Source: Streptomyces sp. NBC_01351
GTDB lineage: Bacteria; Actinomycetota; Actinomycetes; Streptomycetales; Streptomycetaceae
Direction: 5' to 3'
DNA: 64,000 nucleotides
Assembly (NCBI RefSeq): GCF_036237315.1
Contig: NZ_CP108356.1
Span: 4,398,501 to 4,462,500 of the forward strand
The stretch's first letter is position 1, and every line of letters begins with the position of its first letter. This document shows positions 38,292 to 47,622 of this stretch, one piece after another. The notes below the pieces were generated by a model. It had not been told where the DNA came from and ran no database searches. It was given only the letters and a program-made list of their open reading frames with translations. Made by a program: the position numbers and the translations under genes.

Positions 38292-40844
38292 CTACTTGGC
38301 GTCCTCGGGCTTCGCCTCGGGCTCGGCGTCGGCCTCGGCGTCGGCGTCGGCCTTGGCCTCGGCCGGAGCCTCCGCCTTCGGCGCGGGCTCCGCGGCTTCC
38401 GCGGCCGCGGCCTCCGGCTCGGCCTCGGCTTCCGCGTTGGCCTCGGCCTCTGCCTTGGCGGCAGCCTCCGCCTCCGCCTTCGTTGCGGCTTCGGCTTCCG
38501 CCTTGGCCTTGGCCTCCGCGGCAGCCTTCGCCTTCGCCTCCGCCTCGGCCTTGGCGGCAGCCTCCGCGGCCTCCGCGGCAGCGGCCTCGGCGGCCTCCGC
38601 CGCCGCGGCCTCGGCCAGTTCCGCCTCCGTCGGGCCCGGGGTCTTCACCGAGTCCAGGAGGAGCTGGGCCACGTCCACGACCTGGACGTGCTCCTTCGCC
38701 TGGCCGTCGTTCTTCTTGCCGTTCACCGAGTCGGTGAGCATGACGAGGCAGAAGGGGCAGGCGGTCGAGACGATGTCCGGGTTCAGGGACAGGGCCTCGT
38801 CGACGCGCTCGTTGTTGATGCGCTTGCCGATCCGCTCCTCCATCCACATCCGTGCGCCACCCGCGCCACAGCAGAAGCCCCGCTCCTTGTGGCGGTGCAT
38901 CTCCTGCTGGCGCAGCCCCGGAACGGCCGACATGATCTCGCGCGGCGGCGTGTAGACCTTGTTGTGGCGGCCCAGGTAGCACGGGTCGTGGTACGTGATC
39001 AGCCCGTCGACCGGCGTGACCGGCGTCAGCCGGCCCTCGTCGATCAGGTGCTGGAGCAGCTGCGTGTGGTGGATGACCTCGTACTCGCCGCCCAACTGCG
39101 GGTACTCGTTCGCGATGGTGTTGAAGCAGTGCGGGCAGGTAGAGACGATCCGCTTCGCCGACTTCGGCTTCTTCGTCTCCGGGTCGTCGTCGTCCTCGCC
39201 GAAGGCCATGTTCAGCATGGCCACGTTCTCCTGGCCCAGCTGCTGGAACAGCGGCTCGTTGCCCAGGCGGCGCGGCGAGTCACCCGTGCACTTCTCGTCG
39301 CCGCCCATGATCGCGAACTTGACGCCCGCGATGTTCAGGAGCTCCGCGAAGGCCTTCGTGGTCTTCTTGGCCCGGTCCTCCAGGGCGCCCGCGCAGCCGA
39401 CCCAGTACAGGTAGTCGAACTCCGAGAGGTCCTCCGCGTCCTTGCCGATGATCGGGACCTCGAAGTCGACCTCCTTCGTCCACTCGACGCGCGCCTTCTT
39501 GGCCAGGCCCCAGGGGTTGCCCTTCTTCTCCAGGTTCTTGAGCATCGTGCCCGCCTCCGACGGGAACGCGCTCTCGATCATCACCTGGTAGCGGCGCATG
39601 TCGACGATGTGGTCGATGTGCTCGATGTCGACGGGGCACTGCTCCACGCACGCACCGCAGGTGGTGCAGGACCACAGCACGTCCGGGTCGATGACGCCGT
39701 TCTCCTCGGCGGTGCCGATCAGCGGGCGCTCGGCCTCGGCGATGGCCGCGGCCGGGACGTCCTTCAGCTGCTCCGCCGTGGCCTTCTCGTTGCCCTCCAT
39801 GTCCTTGCCGCCGCCGGCCAGCAGGTACGGGGCCTTGGCGTGCGCGTGGTCGCGCAGCGACATGATCAGGAGCTTGGGGGAGAGGGGCTTGCCGGTGTTC
39901 CAGGCGGGGCACTGCGACTGGCAGCGGCCGCACTCGGTGCACGTGGAGAAGTCGAGGATGCCCTTCCAGGAGAACTGCTCGACCTGCGAGACGCCGAAGA
40001 CGTCGTCCTCGCCCGGGTCCTCGAAGTCGATCTCCTTGCCGCCGCTGGTCATCGGCTGGAGCGCGCCGAGCGCGGTCGCGCCGTCGGCGTTGCGCTTGAA
40101 CCAGATGTTCGGGAAGCCGAGGAAGCGGTGCCAGGCGACACCCATGTTGGTGTTGAGCGAGACCACGATCATCCAGATCAGCGAGACGCCGATCTTGATC
40201 ATCGCGGTGAAGTAGATGGCGTTCTGCAGGGCGCCGAGCGAGAGGCCCTTGAAGGCCAGGACCAGCGGGTACGAGGCGAAGTACGCCGGCTCGTACGAGT
40301 CCACGTGGTGGATCGCGCCCTCGAGGCCGCGCAGGGTGAGGATCGCGAGGCCGATGGTGAGGATGACGTACTCGACGAAGTACGCCTGCCAGGCCTTCGA
40401 GCCCGTGAAGCGGGACTTGCGGCCGGCCCGCGAGGGCAGCGACAGCAGACGGATGACGATCAGCACGGCGATGCCGAGGATCGTCATGACCCCGATGAAC
40501 TCGATGTAGAGCTCGAACGGCAGGAAGCCGCCGATGATCGGCAGCATCCAGTCGGCCTGGAAGAGCTGCCCGTACGCCTGGACCAGGGTCGGCGGCAGCG
40601 TCAGGAAGCCGATCGCGACGAACCAGTGCGCGAAGCCGACGATGCCCCAGCGGTTCATCCGGCTGTGGCCGAGGAACTCGCGGACAAGGGTGAGGCTTCG
40701 GGCCTTCGGGTCGTCCGTGCGACTGCCGGCCGGCACGGGCTGGCCGATCTGCACGAACCGGTAGATCTGCGCCACGGCTCGGGTGATCAGCGCGACGCCG
40801 ACCACGGTCAGGACCAGCGACACGATGATCGCGGCGAGTTGCAT
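38292..40844 (-). CDS. HdrD/GlpC-type membrane Fe-S oxidoreductase with Ala/Glu/Lys tail
   Basis: The protein is 850 aa. About six transmembrane helices occupy the first ~250 residues (NarI/DHR-like b-type region). Two 4Fe-4S sites follow, CTECGRCQSQCP and CTTCGACVEQCP, then two CCG-type domains (CPHCFNTIANEYP, YHDPCYLGRHNKVY, GFCCGAGGARMWME). This is a heterodisulfide-reductase-related electron-transfer protein, predicted at the cytoplasmic membrane; donor and acceptor are unknown. The last ~115 residues are an Ala/Glu/Lys heptad-like tail, low in complexity. The ATG at 40844 begins MQLAAIIVSLVLTVVG. Confidence 0.9.
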   Translation of the reverse strand: MQLAAIIVSLVLTVVGVALITRAVAQIYRFVQIGQPVPAGSRTDDPKARSLTLVREFLGHSRMNRWGIVGFAHWFVAIGFLTLPPTLVQAYGQLFQADWMLPIIGGFLPFELYIEFIGVMTILGIAVLIVIRLLSLPSRAGRKSRFTGSKAWQAYFVEYVILTIGLAILTLRGLEGAIHHVDSYEPAYFASYPLVLAFKGLSLGALQNAIYFTAMIKIGVSLIWMIVVSLNTNMGVAWHRFLGFPNIWFKRNADGATALGALQPMTSGGKEIDFEDPGEDDVFGVSQVEQFSWKGILDFSTCTECGRCQSQCPAWNTGKPLSPKLLIMSLRDHAHAKAPYLLAGGGKDMEGNEKATAEQLKDVPAAAIAEAERPLIGTAEENGVIDPDVLWSCTTCGACVEQCPVDIEHIDHIVDMRRYQVMIESAFPSEAGTMLKNLEKKGNPWGLAKKARVEWTKEVDFEVPIIGKDAEDLSEFDYLYWVGCAGALEDRAKKTTKAFAELLNIAGVKFAIMGGDEKCTGDSPRRLGNEPLFQQLGQENVAMLNMAFGEDDDDPETKKPKSAKRIVSTCPHCFNTIANEYPQLGGEYEVIHHTQLLQHLIDEGRLTPVTPVDGLITYHDPCYLGRHNKVYTPPREIMSAVPGLRQQEMHRHKERGFCCGAGGARMWMEERIGKRINNERVDEALSLNPDIVSTACPFCLVMLTDSVNGKKNDGQAKEHVQVVDVAQLLLDSVKTPGPTEAELAEAAAAEAAEAAAAEAAEAAAKAEAEAKAKAAAEAKAKAEAEAATKAEAEAAAKAEAEANAEAEAEPEAAAAEAAEPAPKAEAPAEAKADADAEADAEPEAKPEDAK

Positions 40845-40866
40845 GGGCGGGCTCCTCGGGCGGCAC

Positions 40867-40880
40867 TTACTAAGCGGTAA
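40867..40880. promoter_or_regulatory. Small palindrome upstream of the Fe-S oxidoreductase gene
   Basis: TTACTAAGCGGTAA (arms TTAC/GTAA) lies 23 bp upstream of the start at 40844. Such short TTAC-N6-GTAA elements are typical of TetR-family operators in actinomycetes; the regulator is unknown. It could also be chance. Confidence 0.35.
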
Positions 40881-40954
40881 CTTATGAAGTCAAGGCTTGA
40901 GGTTACCCATTCCCGACGCCGCAATGTAGCCGAGCGTGCGGTGATCTGTGTCGC

Positions 40955-41494
40955 TCAGGCGAGCCTTTGCCGCAAGGCCGCCCGCGGGGTCTGCGCAAGG
41001 ATCGCCAGGTCCATCCCGAGCCAGTGGTTCTCCACATAATGCCGGTCGAGCAGGGCCATCTCCTCCCAGGGTAGGTCGGAACGCGCGCTGACCTGCCACA
41101 AGCCGGTCATTCCGGGGCGTACGAGGAGCCGGTCGGCCGGGTCCGTACGAGGCTCGGGGCGCGGCCCGACCAGGGACATCTCCCCGCGGAGCACGTTGAG
41201 CAGCTGGGGCAGCGCGTCGAGCCCGCACCGCTCCACGGCCGAGCCGAGGCGGCCGGCGCCGTCGGTGCGGAGCCGCCGGGTGCGGAAGGGCCGTCCGGCC
41301 AGGCCTGCTGCGGGCTCCCGTACGAAGGCCCGCCCGCCCTGGGTCACGTAGAGCAGTGCGGCGGCCAGCGCGAGCGGTGCGGCGCACAGGGCGAGCAGGA
41401 TCGCGGCCCCGAGGAGGTCGAACACCCGCTTCGCCGACGGCCGGGCCGGCCAGTGCCAGTGCCCTGCCCGGGCGATGAGGGAGATTGCTGCCAT
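40955..41494 (-). CDS. Bacterial sugar (glycosyl-1-phosphate) transferase, short
   Basis: The protein is 179 aa. One membrane-embedded helix (FDLLGAAILLALCAAPLALA) is followed by the catalytic domain signatures: ALPQLLNVLRGEMSLVGPRP, then PGMTGLWQVSARSDLPWEEM and VENHWLGMDLAILAQTP. These proteins attach a sugar phosphate to undecaprenyl phosphate as the first step of a polysaccharide. This one is the short, catalytic-only form (WcaJ/PglC-like). No other polysaccharide gene lies next to it. Confidence 0.85.
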   Translation of the reverse strand: MAAISLIARAGHWHWPARPSAKRVFDLLGAAILLALCAAPLALAAALLYVTQGGRAFVREPAAGLAGRPFRTRRLRTDGAGRLGSAVERCGLDALPQLLNVLRGEMSLVGPRPEPRTDPADRLLVRPGMTGLWQVSARSDLPWEEMALLDRHYVENHWLGMDLAILAQTPRAALRQRLA

Positions 41495-41576
41495 CTCAGC
41501 ACCGTGCCGTACGCCTGGAGGGGTTCCGGGGCGCCGCGCGGCGGTGGTGACCCGTTCGGCTGCGGCGCCGCTGCAC

Positions 41577-41705
41577 GGGGCTCCGCCTCAAACGCCGGAG
41601 GGGCTGAAATTGCCCTCCGGGCAATCCAGCCCGCGCCGGACGGGCGGCATCAGCCAAATCCAGCCCCGCCGGCGTTTGAGGCGCGGGGTCTGGGGCGGAG
41701 CCCCA
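41577..41705. repeat. Extragenic inverted repeat (Streptomyces REP-like)
   Basis: Two inverted copies of a GC-rich word are present: GCCTCAAACGCCGGAGGGGC at 41585-41604, and its near-complement near 41660-41680 (GCCCCGCCGGCGTTTGAGGC). This CGCCGGCGTTTGAGG motif is a frequent intergenic repeat in Streptomyces genomes. The 41495-41771 interval holds no gene. Confidence 0.7.
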
Positions 41706-41771
41706 GGAGGCCGGGCCGCAGGGGCCCCTGGGTCGCAGTCGCCACGGGTTGCGCGTAAGGACGGCCTAAAG

Positions 41772-41792
41772 GTTGAGTCGATCCGACTCAGC
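41772..41792. promoter_or_regulatory. HAIR element 1 (HspR operator) upstream of dnaK
   Basis: GTTGAGT-N7-ACTCAGC fits the HAIR consensus CTTGAGT-N7-ACTCAAG with two mismatches at the outer positions. It lies 71 bp upstream of the dnaK start. HspR bound here should repress the chaperone operon at normal temperature. Confidence 0.8.
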
Positions 41793-41823
41793 TCTGTTGA
41801 CGTTCGCGCCGCGATGCGTCATG

Positions 41824-41844
41824 GTTGAGTCTGTTGCACTCAAG
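41824..41844. promoter_or_regulatory. HAIR element 2 (HspR operator) upstream of dnaK
   Basis: GTTGAGT-N7-ACTCAAG, one mismatch from the consensus, lies 18 bp before the dnaK start. With the element at 41772 it forms a double operator whose centres are 52 bp apart (five helical turns). Confidence 0.9.
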
Positions 41845-41862
41845 TCAGCTGGAGGAATCGAA

Positions 41863-43713
41863 ATGGCACGTGCGGTCGGCATCGACCTGGGCACCACTAA
41901 CTCCGTCGTCAGCGTTCTGGAAGGCGGCGAGCCCACCGTCATCACCAACGCCGAGGGCGCCAGGACCACGCCGTCCGTCGTCGCCTTCGCCAAGAACGGC
42001 GAGGTCCTCGTCGGCGAGGTGGCCAAGCGCCAGGCGGTCACGAACGTGGACCGGACCATCCGCTCCGTCAAGCGCCACATGGGCACTGACTGGAAGATCA
42101 ACCTGGATGGCAAGGACTTCAACCCGCAGCAGATGAGCGCCTTCATCCTGCAGAAGCTGAAGCGCGACGCCGAGGCGTACCTGGGCGAGAAGGTCACGGA
42201 CGCGGTCATCACCGTCCCGGCCTACTTCAACGACTCCGAGCGTCAGGCGACGAAGGAGGCCGGCGAGATCGCGGGCCTGAACGTCCTGCGCATTGTCAAC
42301 GAGCCGACGGCCGCCGCCCTGGCCTACGGCCTCGACAAGGACGACCAGACCATTCTCGTCTTCGACCTCGGTGGCGGCACCTTCGACGTGTCGCTCCTGG
42401 AGATCGGCGACGGTGTCGTCGAGGTCAAGGCCACCAACGGTGACAACCACCTCGGTGGTGACGACTGGGACCAGCGCGTCGTCGACTACCTCGTGAAGCA
42501 GTTCCAGAACGGCCACGGCGTCGACCTGTCCAAGGACAAGATGGCGATCCAGCGTCTGCGCGAGGCGGCCGAGAAGGCGAAGATCGAGCTGTCCTCCTCC
42601 ACGGAGACCTCGATCAACCTGCCCTACATCACGGCCTCCGCCGAGGGCCCGCTGCACCTGGACGAGAAGCTCACGCGCTCGCAGTTCCAGCAGCTGACCG
42701 CGGACCTGCTCGACCGCTGCAAGACCCCGTTCCACAACGTCATCAAGGACGCGGGCATCAACCTGTCCGAGATCGACCACGTGGTCCTCGTCGGCGGCTC
42801 CACCCGCATGCCGGCCGTCGCCGAGCTCGTCAAGGAGCTCACCGGCGGTCAGGACGCCAACAAGGGCGTCAACCCGGACGAGGTCGTCGCCATCGGCGCC
42901 ACCCTCCAGGCCGGTGTGCTCAAGGGTGAGGTCAAGGACGTCCTGCTCCTCGACGTGACCCCGCTGTCCCTGGGCATCGAGACCAAGGGCGGCATCATGA
43001 CCAAGCTCATCGAGCGGAACACGACCATTCCGACCAAGCGGTCGGAGATCTTCACGACGGCCGAGGACAACCAGCCGTCCGTGCAGATCCAGGTCTACCA
43101 GGGCGAGCGCGAGATCGCGGCGTACAACAAGAAGCTCGGCATGTTCGAGCTGACCGGCCTGCCGCCGGCCCCGCGTGGCGTCCCGCAGATCGAGGTCTCC
43201 TTCGACATCGACGCGAACGGCATCATGCACGTCACTGCCAAGGACCTCGGCACTGGCAAGGAGCAGAAGATGACCGTCACCGGCGGCTCTTCGCTCGGCA
43301 AGGACGAGGTCGACCGCATGCGCCAGGAGGCGGAGCAGTACGCGGACGAGGACCTCCGTCGCAAGGAGGCGGCCGAGTCCCGCAACCAGGGCGAGGCGCT
43401 CGTCTACCAGACGGAGAAGTTCGTCAAGGACAACGAGGACAAGGTCCCGGCCGAGGTCAAGACCGAGGTCGAGGCCGCGATCTCGGAGCTCAAGGAGACC
43501 CTGAAGGGCGAGGACACCGCCGAGATCCGCACCGCGACGGAGAAGCTCGCCGCGGTCAGCCAGAAGCTGGGCCAGGCGATCTACGCCGACGCGCAGGCCG
43601 CCCAGGGTGCCGCGGGTGCCGCCGCCGGCGACGCCGCCTCGGACAAGGCCGACGACGACGTCGTCGACGCCGAGATCGTCGACGACGAGAAGCCGAAGGG
43701 CGGCGCTGCCTGA
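41863..43713 (+). CDS. dnaK: Chaperone DnaK (Hsp70)
   Basis: The protein is 616 aa. The ATPase domain begins [20 protein letters not shown] and contains [19 protein letters not shown] and [17 protein letters not shown]. The substrate-binding domain starts near residue 370 ([20 protein letters not shown]), and the C-terminal tail ends [16 protein letters not shown]. It refolds proteins with GrpE and DnaJ, encoded just downstream. The ATG at 41863 has a GGAGGAA site. The stop overlaps the grpE start (TGATG). The two HAIR boxes upstream show control by HspR. Confidence 0.98.
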   Translation: MARAVGIDLGTTNSVVSVLEGGEPTVITNAEGARTTPSVVAFAKNGEVLVGEVAKRQAVTNVDRTIRSVKRHMGTDWKINLDGKDFNPQQMSAFILQKLKRDAEAYLGEKVTDAVITVPAYFNDSERQATKEAGEIAGLNVLRIVNEPTAAALAYGLDKDDQTILVFDLGGGTFDVSLLEIGDGVVEVKATNGDNHLGGDDWDQRVVDYLVKQFQNGHGVDLSKDKMAIQRLREAAEKAKIELSSSTETSINLPYITASAEGPLHLDEKLTRSQFQQLTADLLDRCKTPFHNVIKDAGINLSEIDHVVLVGGSTRMPAVAELVKELTGGQDANKGVNPDEVVAIGATLQAGVLKGEVKDVLLLDVTPLSLGIETKGGIMTKLIERNTTIPTKRSEIFTTAEDNQPSVQIQVYQGEREIAAYNKKLGMFELTGLPPAPRGVPQIEVSFDIDANGIMHVTAKDLGTGKEQKMTVTGGSSLGKDEVDRMRQEAEQYADEDLRRKEAAESRNQGEALVYQTEKFVKDNEDKVPAEVKTEVEAAISELKETLKGEDTAEIRTATEKLAAVSQKLGQAIYADAQAAQGAAGAAAGDAASDKADDDVVDAEIVDDEKPKGGAA

Positions 43714-44378
43714 TGTCGGAGGAGACCCCGGGCTTTGACGAGAAGCCCGAAGTCCCCGCCGACGGCACGCCCGAGGAGCCGAAGGCCGCCGAGTCCGCGA
43801 AGGATGAGGCGGCCCCGGCCGGGGACGACAGCGCAGCTCAGGCCCTTGGCCAGGAAACGGCCCTGCTGGCGCAGCTGGACCAGGCCCGTACGGCGCTCAC
43901 CGAGCGCACCACGGACCTCCAGCGGCTCCAGGCGGAGTACCAGAACTACCGCCGCCGGGTGGACCGGGACCGGATCACCGTCAAGGAGATCGCGGTCGCG
44001 TCCCTCCTGACGGAGCTGCTCCCGACCCTGGACGACATCGGCCGGGCGCGGGAACATGGCGAGCTGGTCGGCGGCTTCAAGTCGGTGGCCGAATCACTGG
44101 AGACGGTCGCCGCCAAGATGGGCCTGCACCAGTTCGGCAAGGAGGGCGAGCCCTTCGACCCGACGATCCACGAGGCCCTGATGCACTCGTACGCGCCGGA
44201 CGTCACCGAGACGACCTGCGTGGCGATCCTGCAGCCCGGGTACCGGATCGGCGAGCGTACGATCCGTCCCGCACGGGTCGCGGTGGCCGAGCCCCAGCCG
44301 GGCGCGGCCCCCAAGTCCGAGTCGTCGGAAGGCGACGCGTCGTCCGACAAGGACGCGGATGCAGCCGACAACGGCTGA
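43713..44378 (+). CDS. grpE: Nucleotide exchange factor GrpE
   Basis: The protein is 221 aa. An acidic Ala/Glu/Pro-rich N-terminus (~50 aa) precedes the dimerising coiled coil (RTTDLQRLQAEYQNYRRRVD) and the beta-domain (EPFDPTIHEALMHSYAPDVT ... VAILQPGYRIGERTIRPARV), typical for GrpE. It releases ADP from DnaK. The start overlaps the dnaK stop by one base. Confidence 0.97.
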   Translation: MSEETPGFDEKPEVPADGTPEEPKAAESAKDEAAPAGDDSAAQALGQETALLAQLDQARTALTERTTDLQRLQAEYQNYRRRVDRDRITVKEIAVASLLTELLPTLDDIGRAREHGELVGGFKSVAESLETVAAKMGLHQFGKEGEPFDPTIHEALMHSYAPDVTETTCVAILQPGYRIGERTIRPARVAVAEPQPGAAPKSESSEGDASSDKDADAADNG

Positions 44379-44417
44379 GGTTGAACCAGTAGCGGCACGA
44401 GAGGAGGGACACCGGGG

Positions 44418-45605
44418 ATGAGCACGAAGGACTTCGTCGAGAAGGACTACTACAAGGTCCTCGGTGTCCCGAAGGACGCCACCGAGGCCGAGATCAAGAA
44501 GGCGTACCGGAAACTCGCGCGCGAGTTCCACCCGGACGCCAACAAGGGTGACGCCTCGGCCGAGGAGCGCTTCAAGGAGATCTCCGAGGCGAACGACGTC
44601 CTCGGCGACGCCAAGAAGCGCAAGGAGTACGACGAGGCCCGCGCGCTGTTCGGGAACGGTGGCTTCCGCCCCGGCCCGGGCGCGGGCGGCGGCTCGTTCA
44701 ACTTCGACCTGGGCGACCTCTTCGGCGGCACCCAGCCCGGTGGCGCCGGGGCCGGCGGTTTCGGCGGCGGCCTGGGCGACGTCTTCGGCGGCCTGTTCGG
44801 CGGCCGGGCCGGCACGGCGGGCGCGGGTACCCGTACCCAGCCGCGCCGCGGCCAGGACATCGAGTCGGAGGTCACCCTCTCCTTCACGGAGGCGGTGGAC
44901 GGGGCCACGGTCCCGCTCCGGATGTCCTCCCAGGCGCCCTGCAAGGCCTGCGCGGGCACCGGCGACAAGAACGGCACGCCTCGCGTGTGCCCGACCTGCG
45001 TCGGCACCGGCCAGGTCTCGCGGGGCAGCGGCGGCGGCTTCTCGCTGACCGACCCCTGCGCGGACTGCAAGGGCCGCGGCCTGATCGCGGAGAACCCCTG
45101 CGAGGTCTGCAAGGGCAGCGGCCGGGCCCGTTCCTCCCGCACCATGCAGGTCCGGATCCCGGCGGGCGTCTCCGACGGCCAGCGGATCCGGCTGCGGGGC
45201 AAGGGCGCGCCGGGCGAGCGCGGCGGTCACGCCGGTGACCTCTACGTCGTCGTGCACGTCGACTCCCACCCGGTGTTCGGCCGCAAGGACGACAACCTGA
45301 CGGTGACCGTCCCGGTGACCTTCGCCGAGGCGGCCCTGGGCGCCGACATCAAGGTCCCGACCTTGAACGGCCCCGCGGTGACGCTGAAGCTGCCGGCGGG
45401 CACCCCGGGCGGCCGCACCATGCGGGCCCGCGGCAAGGGGGCGGTCCGCAAGGACGGCACCCGCGGGGACCTGCTGGTCACGGTGGAGGTCGCGGTTCCC
45501 GCGGAGCTTTCGGACAAGGCGCGCGAGGCGCTGGAGATGTACCGCGAGGCGACGGAGTCCGAGGACCCGCGCTCCGCGTTGTTCGAGTCCGCGAAGGGAG
45601 CATGA
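44418..45605 (+). CDS. dnaJ: Co-chaperone DnaJ
   Basis: The protein is 395 aa. The J-domain has [20 protein letters not shown] and the HPD triad in [10 protein letters not shown] Gly/Phe-rich linker follows ([13 protein letters not shown]). Four zinc motifs are present: [24 protein letters not shown] and CEVCKGSG. The C-terminal substrate domain follows. It stimulates DnaK ATPase and delivers substrates. The ATG at 44418 lies 39 bp after grpE; the stop overlaps hspR (ATGA). Confidence 0.97.
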   Translation: MSTKDFVEKDYYKVLGVPKDATEAEIKKAYRKLAREFHPDANKGDASAEERFKEISEANDVLGDAKKRKEYDEARALFGNGGFRPGPGAGGGSFNFDLGDLFGGTQPGGAGAGGFGGGLGDVFGGLFGGRAGTAGAGTRTQPRRGQDIESEVTLSFTEAVDGATVPLRMSSQAPCKACAGTGDKNGTPRVCPTCVGTGQVSRGSGGGFSLTDPCADCKGRGLIAENPCEVCKGSGRARSSRTMQVRIPAGVSDGQRIRLRGKGAPGERGGHAGDLYVVVHVDSHPVFGRKDDNLTVTVPVTFAEAALGADIKVPTLNGPAVTLKLPAGTPGGRTMRARGKGAVRKDGTRGDLLVTVEVAVPAELSDKAREALEMYREATESEDPRSALFESAKGA

Positions 45606-46078
45606 CCATGGACGGCCGCCGAGAGAAGTCCTCCCGCTTGGGCGGGGGCTACCAGCTCACCGACGAGACCCCGGTCTACGTGATCTCGGTGGCCGCCCAG
45701 CTCTCCGGTCTGCATCCGCAGACCCTTCGCCAGTACGACCGCCTCGGCCTGGTCTCCCCGGACCGTACGGCCGGGCGCGGTCGGCGCTACTCGGCCCGGG
45801 ACATCGAACTGCTCCGCACGGTGCAGGCGCTGTCCCAGGACGAGGGCATCAATCTGGCGGGCATCAAGCGGATCATCGAGTTGGAGAACCAGGTCGCCGC
45901 GCTCCAGCAGCGCGTGGCCGAGCTCTCCGCGGCGGTGGACGGCGCGGCGGCCACGCTGCAGGCCCGCGAGGCCCAGGTACACGCTTCGTACCGGCGCGAC
46001 CTGGTCCCGTACCAGCCCCCGCAGCCGGGCAGTGCCCTGGTGGTCTGGCGGCCGGCGCCGAAGCGGCCGCTGGACTGA
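45602..46078 (+). CDS. hspR: Heat-shock repressor HspR (MerR family)
   Basis: The protein is 158 aa. A MerR-type winged helix ([40 protein letters not shown]) is followed by a coiled coil ([20 protein letters not shown]) and a tail that in this family contacts DnaK. HspR binds HAIR sites; three occur in this window, two before dnaK and one before clpB, so it represses its own operon and clpB. The start overlaps dnaJ; a second ATG 6 nt downstream is possible. Confidence 0.97.
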   Translation: MTMDGRREKSSRLGGGYQLTDETPVYVISVAAQLSGLHPQTLRQYDRLGLVSPDRTAGRGRRYSARDIELLRTVQALSQDEGINLAGIKRIIELENQVAALQQRVAELSAAVDGAAATLQAREAQVHASYRRDLVPYQPPQPGSALVVWRPAPKRPLD

Positions 46079-46113
46079 GCGCGGCCCGCACGGCCCGCCC
46101 GGACGTGTGACAT

Positions 46114-46159
46114 GTGAAGGGGCCCCGCCCGGATGATTCCGGGCGGGGCCCCTTTTCAC
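46114..46159. terminator. Bidirectional terminator after hspR
   Basis: GTGAAGGGGCCCCGCCCGG / CCGGGCGGGGCCCCTTTTCAC with a 6-nt loop lies between the convergent hspR and LuxR-type genes, with T runs on both strands. Confidence 0.9.
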
Positions 46160-47199
46160 GTTTCCTCCGGGTCGCCCGGCTTGGGTGGCTCCGCCGGGCG
46201 GTTCAGGATGCCGGACTGGGCGATGAGGAAGCCGAGTTGGGCGCGGCTGCCGCTGCCCAGGGCGGTGGCGAGCTTCGCGATGTGCGCGCGGCACGTGCGG
46301 ACGTTCATCCCCAGGCGGCGCGCGATGGCCTCGTCCACGTGCCCCTCGACGAGCAGCTGGGCGATGGAGCGCTGCACGCCGGAGATGCCGTCCGGAGCGT
46401 GCGTGTAGGTCACTTCCTCGGTCAACGGCACGGCTCGGCGCCACAGTTGGTCGAAGACCTTGATGAGGTAGTCGACCAGGCCGGGGTGCCGCAGCTCCAG
46501 CGCCACCGTCCGGTCGTCGCTGGCGGGGATGAACGCCACCGTGCGGTCGAAGATCATGAGACGCTCGATGAGCTCCTCGAGCGTGCGGATCTCGACCTTG
46601 CCCGTGGAGATCCGGTCCACGTACGCGAGCGTGCCCTGGCTGTGTCGTACGGTGTGCTGGTAGAGCGTGCGGATGCGCACCCCCCGGTCGATCAGCGGGG
46701 CGGCCCGCTCCAGTGACTCGGTGAGGGTGAAGCTGGGCCGGGCGCCGCCCGGTTGGATGGTCAGCGCCTCGGTGTGGCACTCGGCGGTGGCGAGGTCGAG
46801 GGCCGCGTTGATCTGGTCGAAGCCCTCCAGCACGGTGATGGCGTGGGTGGTCGCCGGGCTCTGGGCGCTTATGGTGAGGAACGGCTCGAAAGCGTCGGCG
46901 AGATCTACGGCGCTGCGCCGCCGGTCCCGGATCTCGCGTTCGATCGGGTGGAGGCGCTGGGCGAGCGCGACGGACGGGGGAACCGCGCGGAGTTGGTTCG
47001 CGTCATCCGGGTCGGGCCGCAGCAGAGCGAATTCGAGCAGGCAGGGAGCGTTCTCCACCTCGCCGCGCGCCACGCGGCCGGTGCTCAGCGCCGCCGCGTA
47101 CAGGCGCGCTCCCTCGGGGCACATGACCGTGACCGGGTGGGGATGTGTCGGGTTTGTGTCGCTCTTGGGCAAATCTCCACCCCCCAGGGTCCTGAACAT
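46156..47199 (-). CDS. LuxR-type regulator with TrmB/PLD-like middle region
   Basis: The protein is 347 aa. The C-terminal ~60 residues are a LuxR HTH (RSIAQLLVEGHVDEAIARRL, then GMNVRTCRAHIAKLATALGS). The middle (LERAAPLIDRGVRIRTLYQH, SQGTLAYVDRISTGKVEIRT) has the look of the TrmB-like/phospholipase-D-like sensing domain seen in Streptomyces peptide-linked regulators. No receiver domain is visible. The start at 47199 is tentative; a TTG at 47172 behind GGAG is a good alternative. It is divergent from the DFGWN-repeat peptide gene (47284) and is its probable regulator. Confidence 0.8.
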   Translation of the reverse strand: MFRTLGGGDLPKSDTNPTHPHPVTVMCPEGARLYAAALSTGRVARGEVENAPCLLEFALLRPDPDDANQLRAVPPSVALAQRLHPIEREIRDRRRSAVDLADAFEPFLTISAQSPATTHAITVLEGFDQINAALDLATAECHTEALTIQPGGARPSFTLTESLERAAPLIDRGVRIRTLYQHTVRHSQGTLAYVDRISTGKVEIRTLEELIERLMIFDRTVAFIPASDDRTVALELRHPGLVDYLIKVFDQLWRRAVPLTEEVTYTHAPDGISGVQRSIAQLLVEGHVDEAIARRLGMNVRTCRAHIAKLATALGSGSRAQLGFLIAQSGILNRPAEPPKPGDPEET

Positions 47200-47283
47200 G
47201 TAAGAACATGATGCATCGTCCCTGTGGCACTGACGTGCCTGAATGAGCCATCGTCAGTCACGCGGGGGAGAGGATTCCATCAA

Positions 47284-47622
47284 GTGAGGACGAAGCCGAC
47301 CATGTATAAGAGAATGCTTCGCTCGGTGCTTGCCGTTGTTTTCTCCGCCGTTGCGGTCTCTGGGGCAGTCGTCGCCGTCAGCGTGGAAGCGGGAAGCGTT
47401 CAGGCCGACACCGGTGCCGGCGTGTCCGCCGAACCGGTGGGCAAGGACGATTTCGGGTGGAACGCGATACCCGCCGACTTCGGGTGGAACGCGGCGCCCG
47501 CCGACTTCGGGTGGAACGCGGCACCTGCCGACTTCGGGTGGAACGCGGTTCCCGCCGACTTCGGGTGGAACACGGCTCCTGCCGACTTCGGCTGGAACAG
47601 CAACCCTGCGCAGGCTGTCTGA
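47284..47622 (+). CDS. Exported peptide with six DFGWN repeats
   Basis: The protein is 112 aa. The GTG at 47284 has a GAGAGGA site; an in-frame ATG is at 47302. Residues ~9-36 form a hydrophobic signal segment (MLRSVLAVVFSAVAVSGAVV) with probable cleavage near VQA (41). Residues 56-109 are six direct 9-residue units, D-F-G-W-N-x-x-P-A: DFGWNAIPA, DFGWNAAPA twice, DFGWNAVPA, DFGWNTAPA, DFGWNSNPA. The end is QAV. There are no Cys, Ser or Thr-rich cores. The stop overlaps the next start (TGATG). I know of no named family; a modified repeat peptide or a surface peptide are possibilities. Confidence 0.8.
   Translation: MRTKPTMYKRMLRSVLAVVFSAVAVSGAVVAVSVEAGSVQADTGAGVSAEPVGKDDFGWNAIPADFGWNAAPADFGWNAAPADFGWNAVPADFGWNTAPADFGWNSNPAQAV

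Noticed and set aside
38070..40880. A 936-codon plus-strand frame across the Fe-S gene
   Set aside because: It mirrors the minus-strand oxidoreductase; composition is Arg/Leu/Val-rich shadow sequence with no family features.
47449..47610. The 27-bp tandem repeats considered as a CRISPR array or VNTR outside a gene
   Set aside because: There are no spacers, the period is exactly nine codons, and the frame stays open with a signal peptide, so they are coding repeats.
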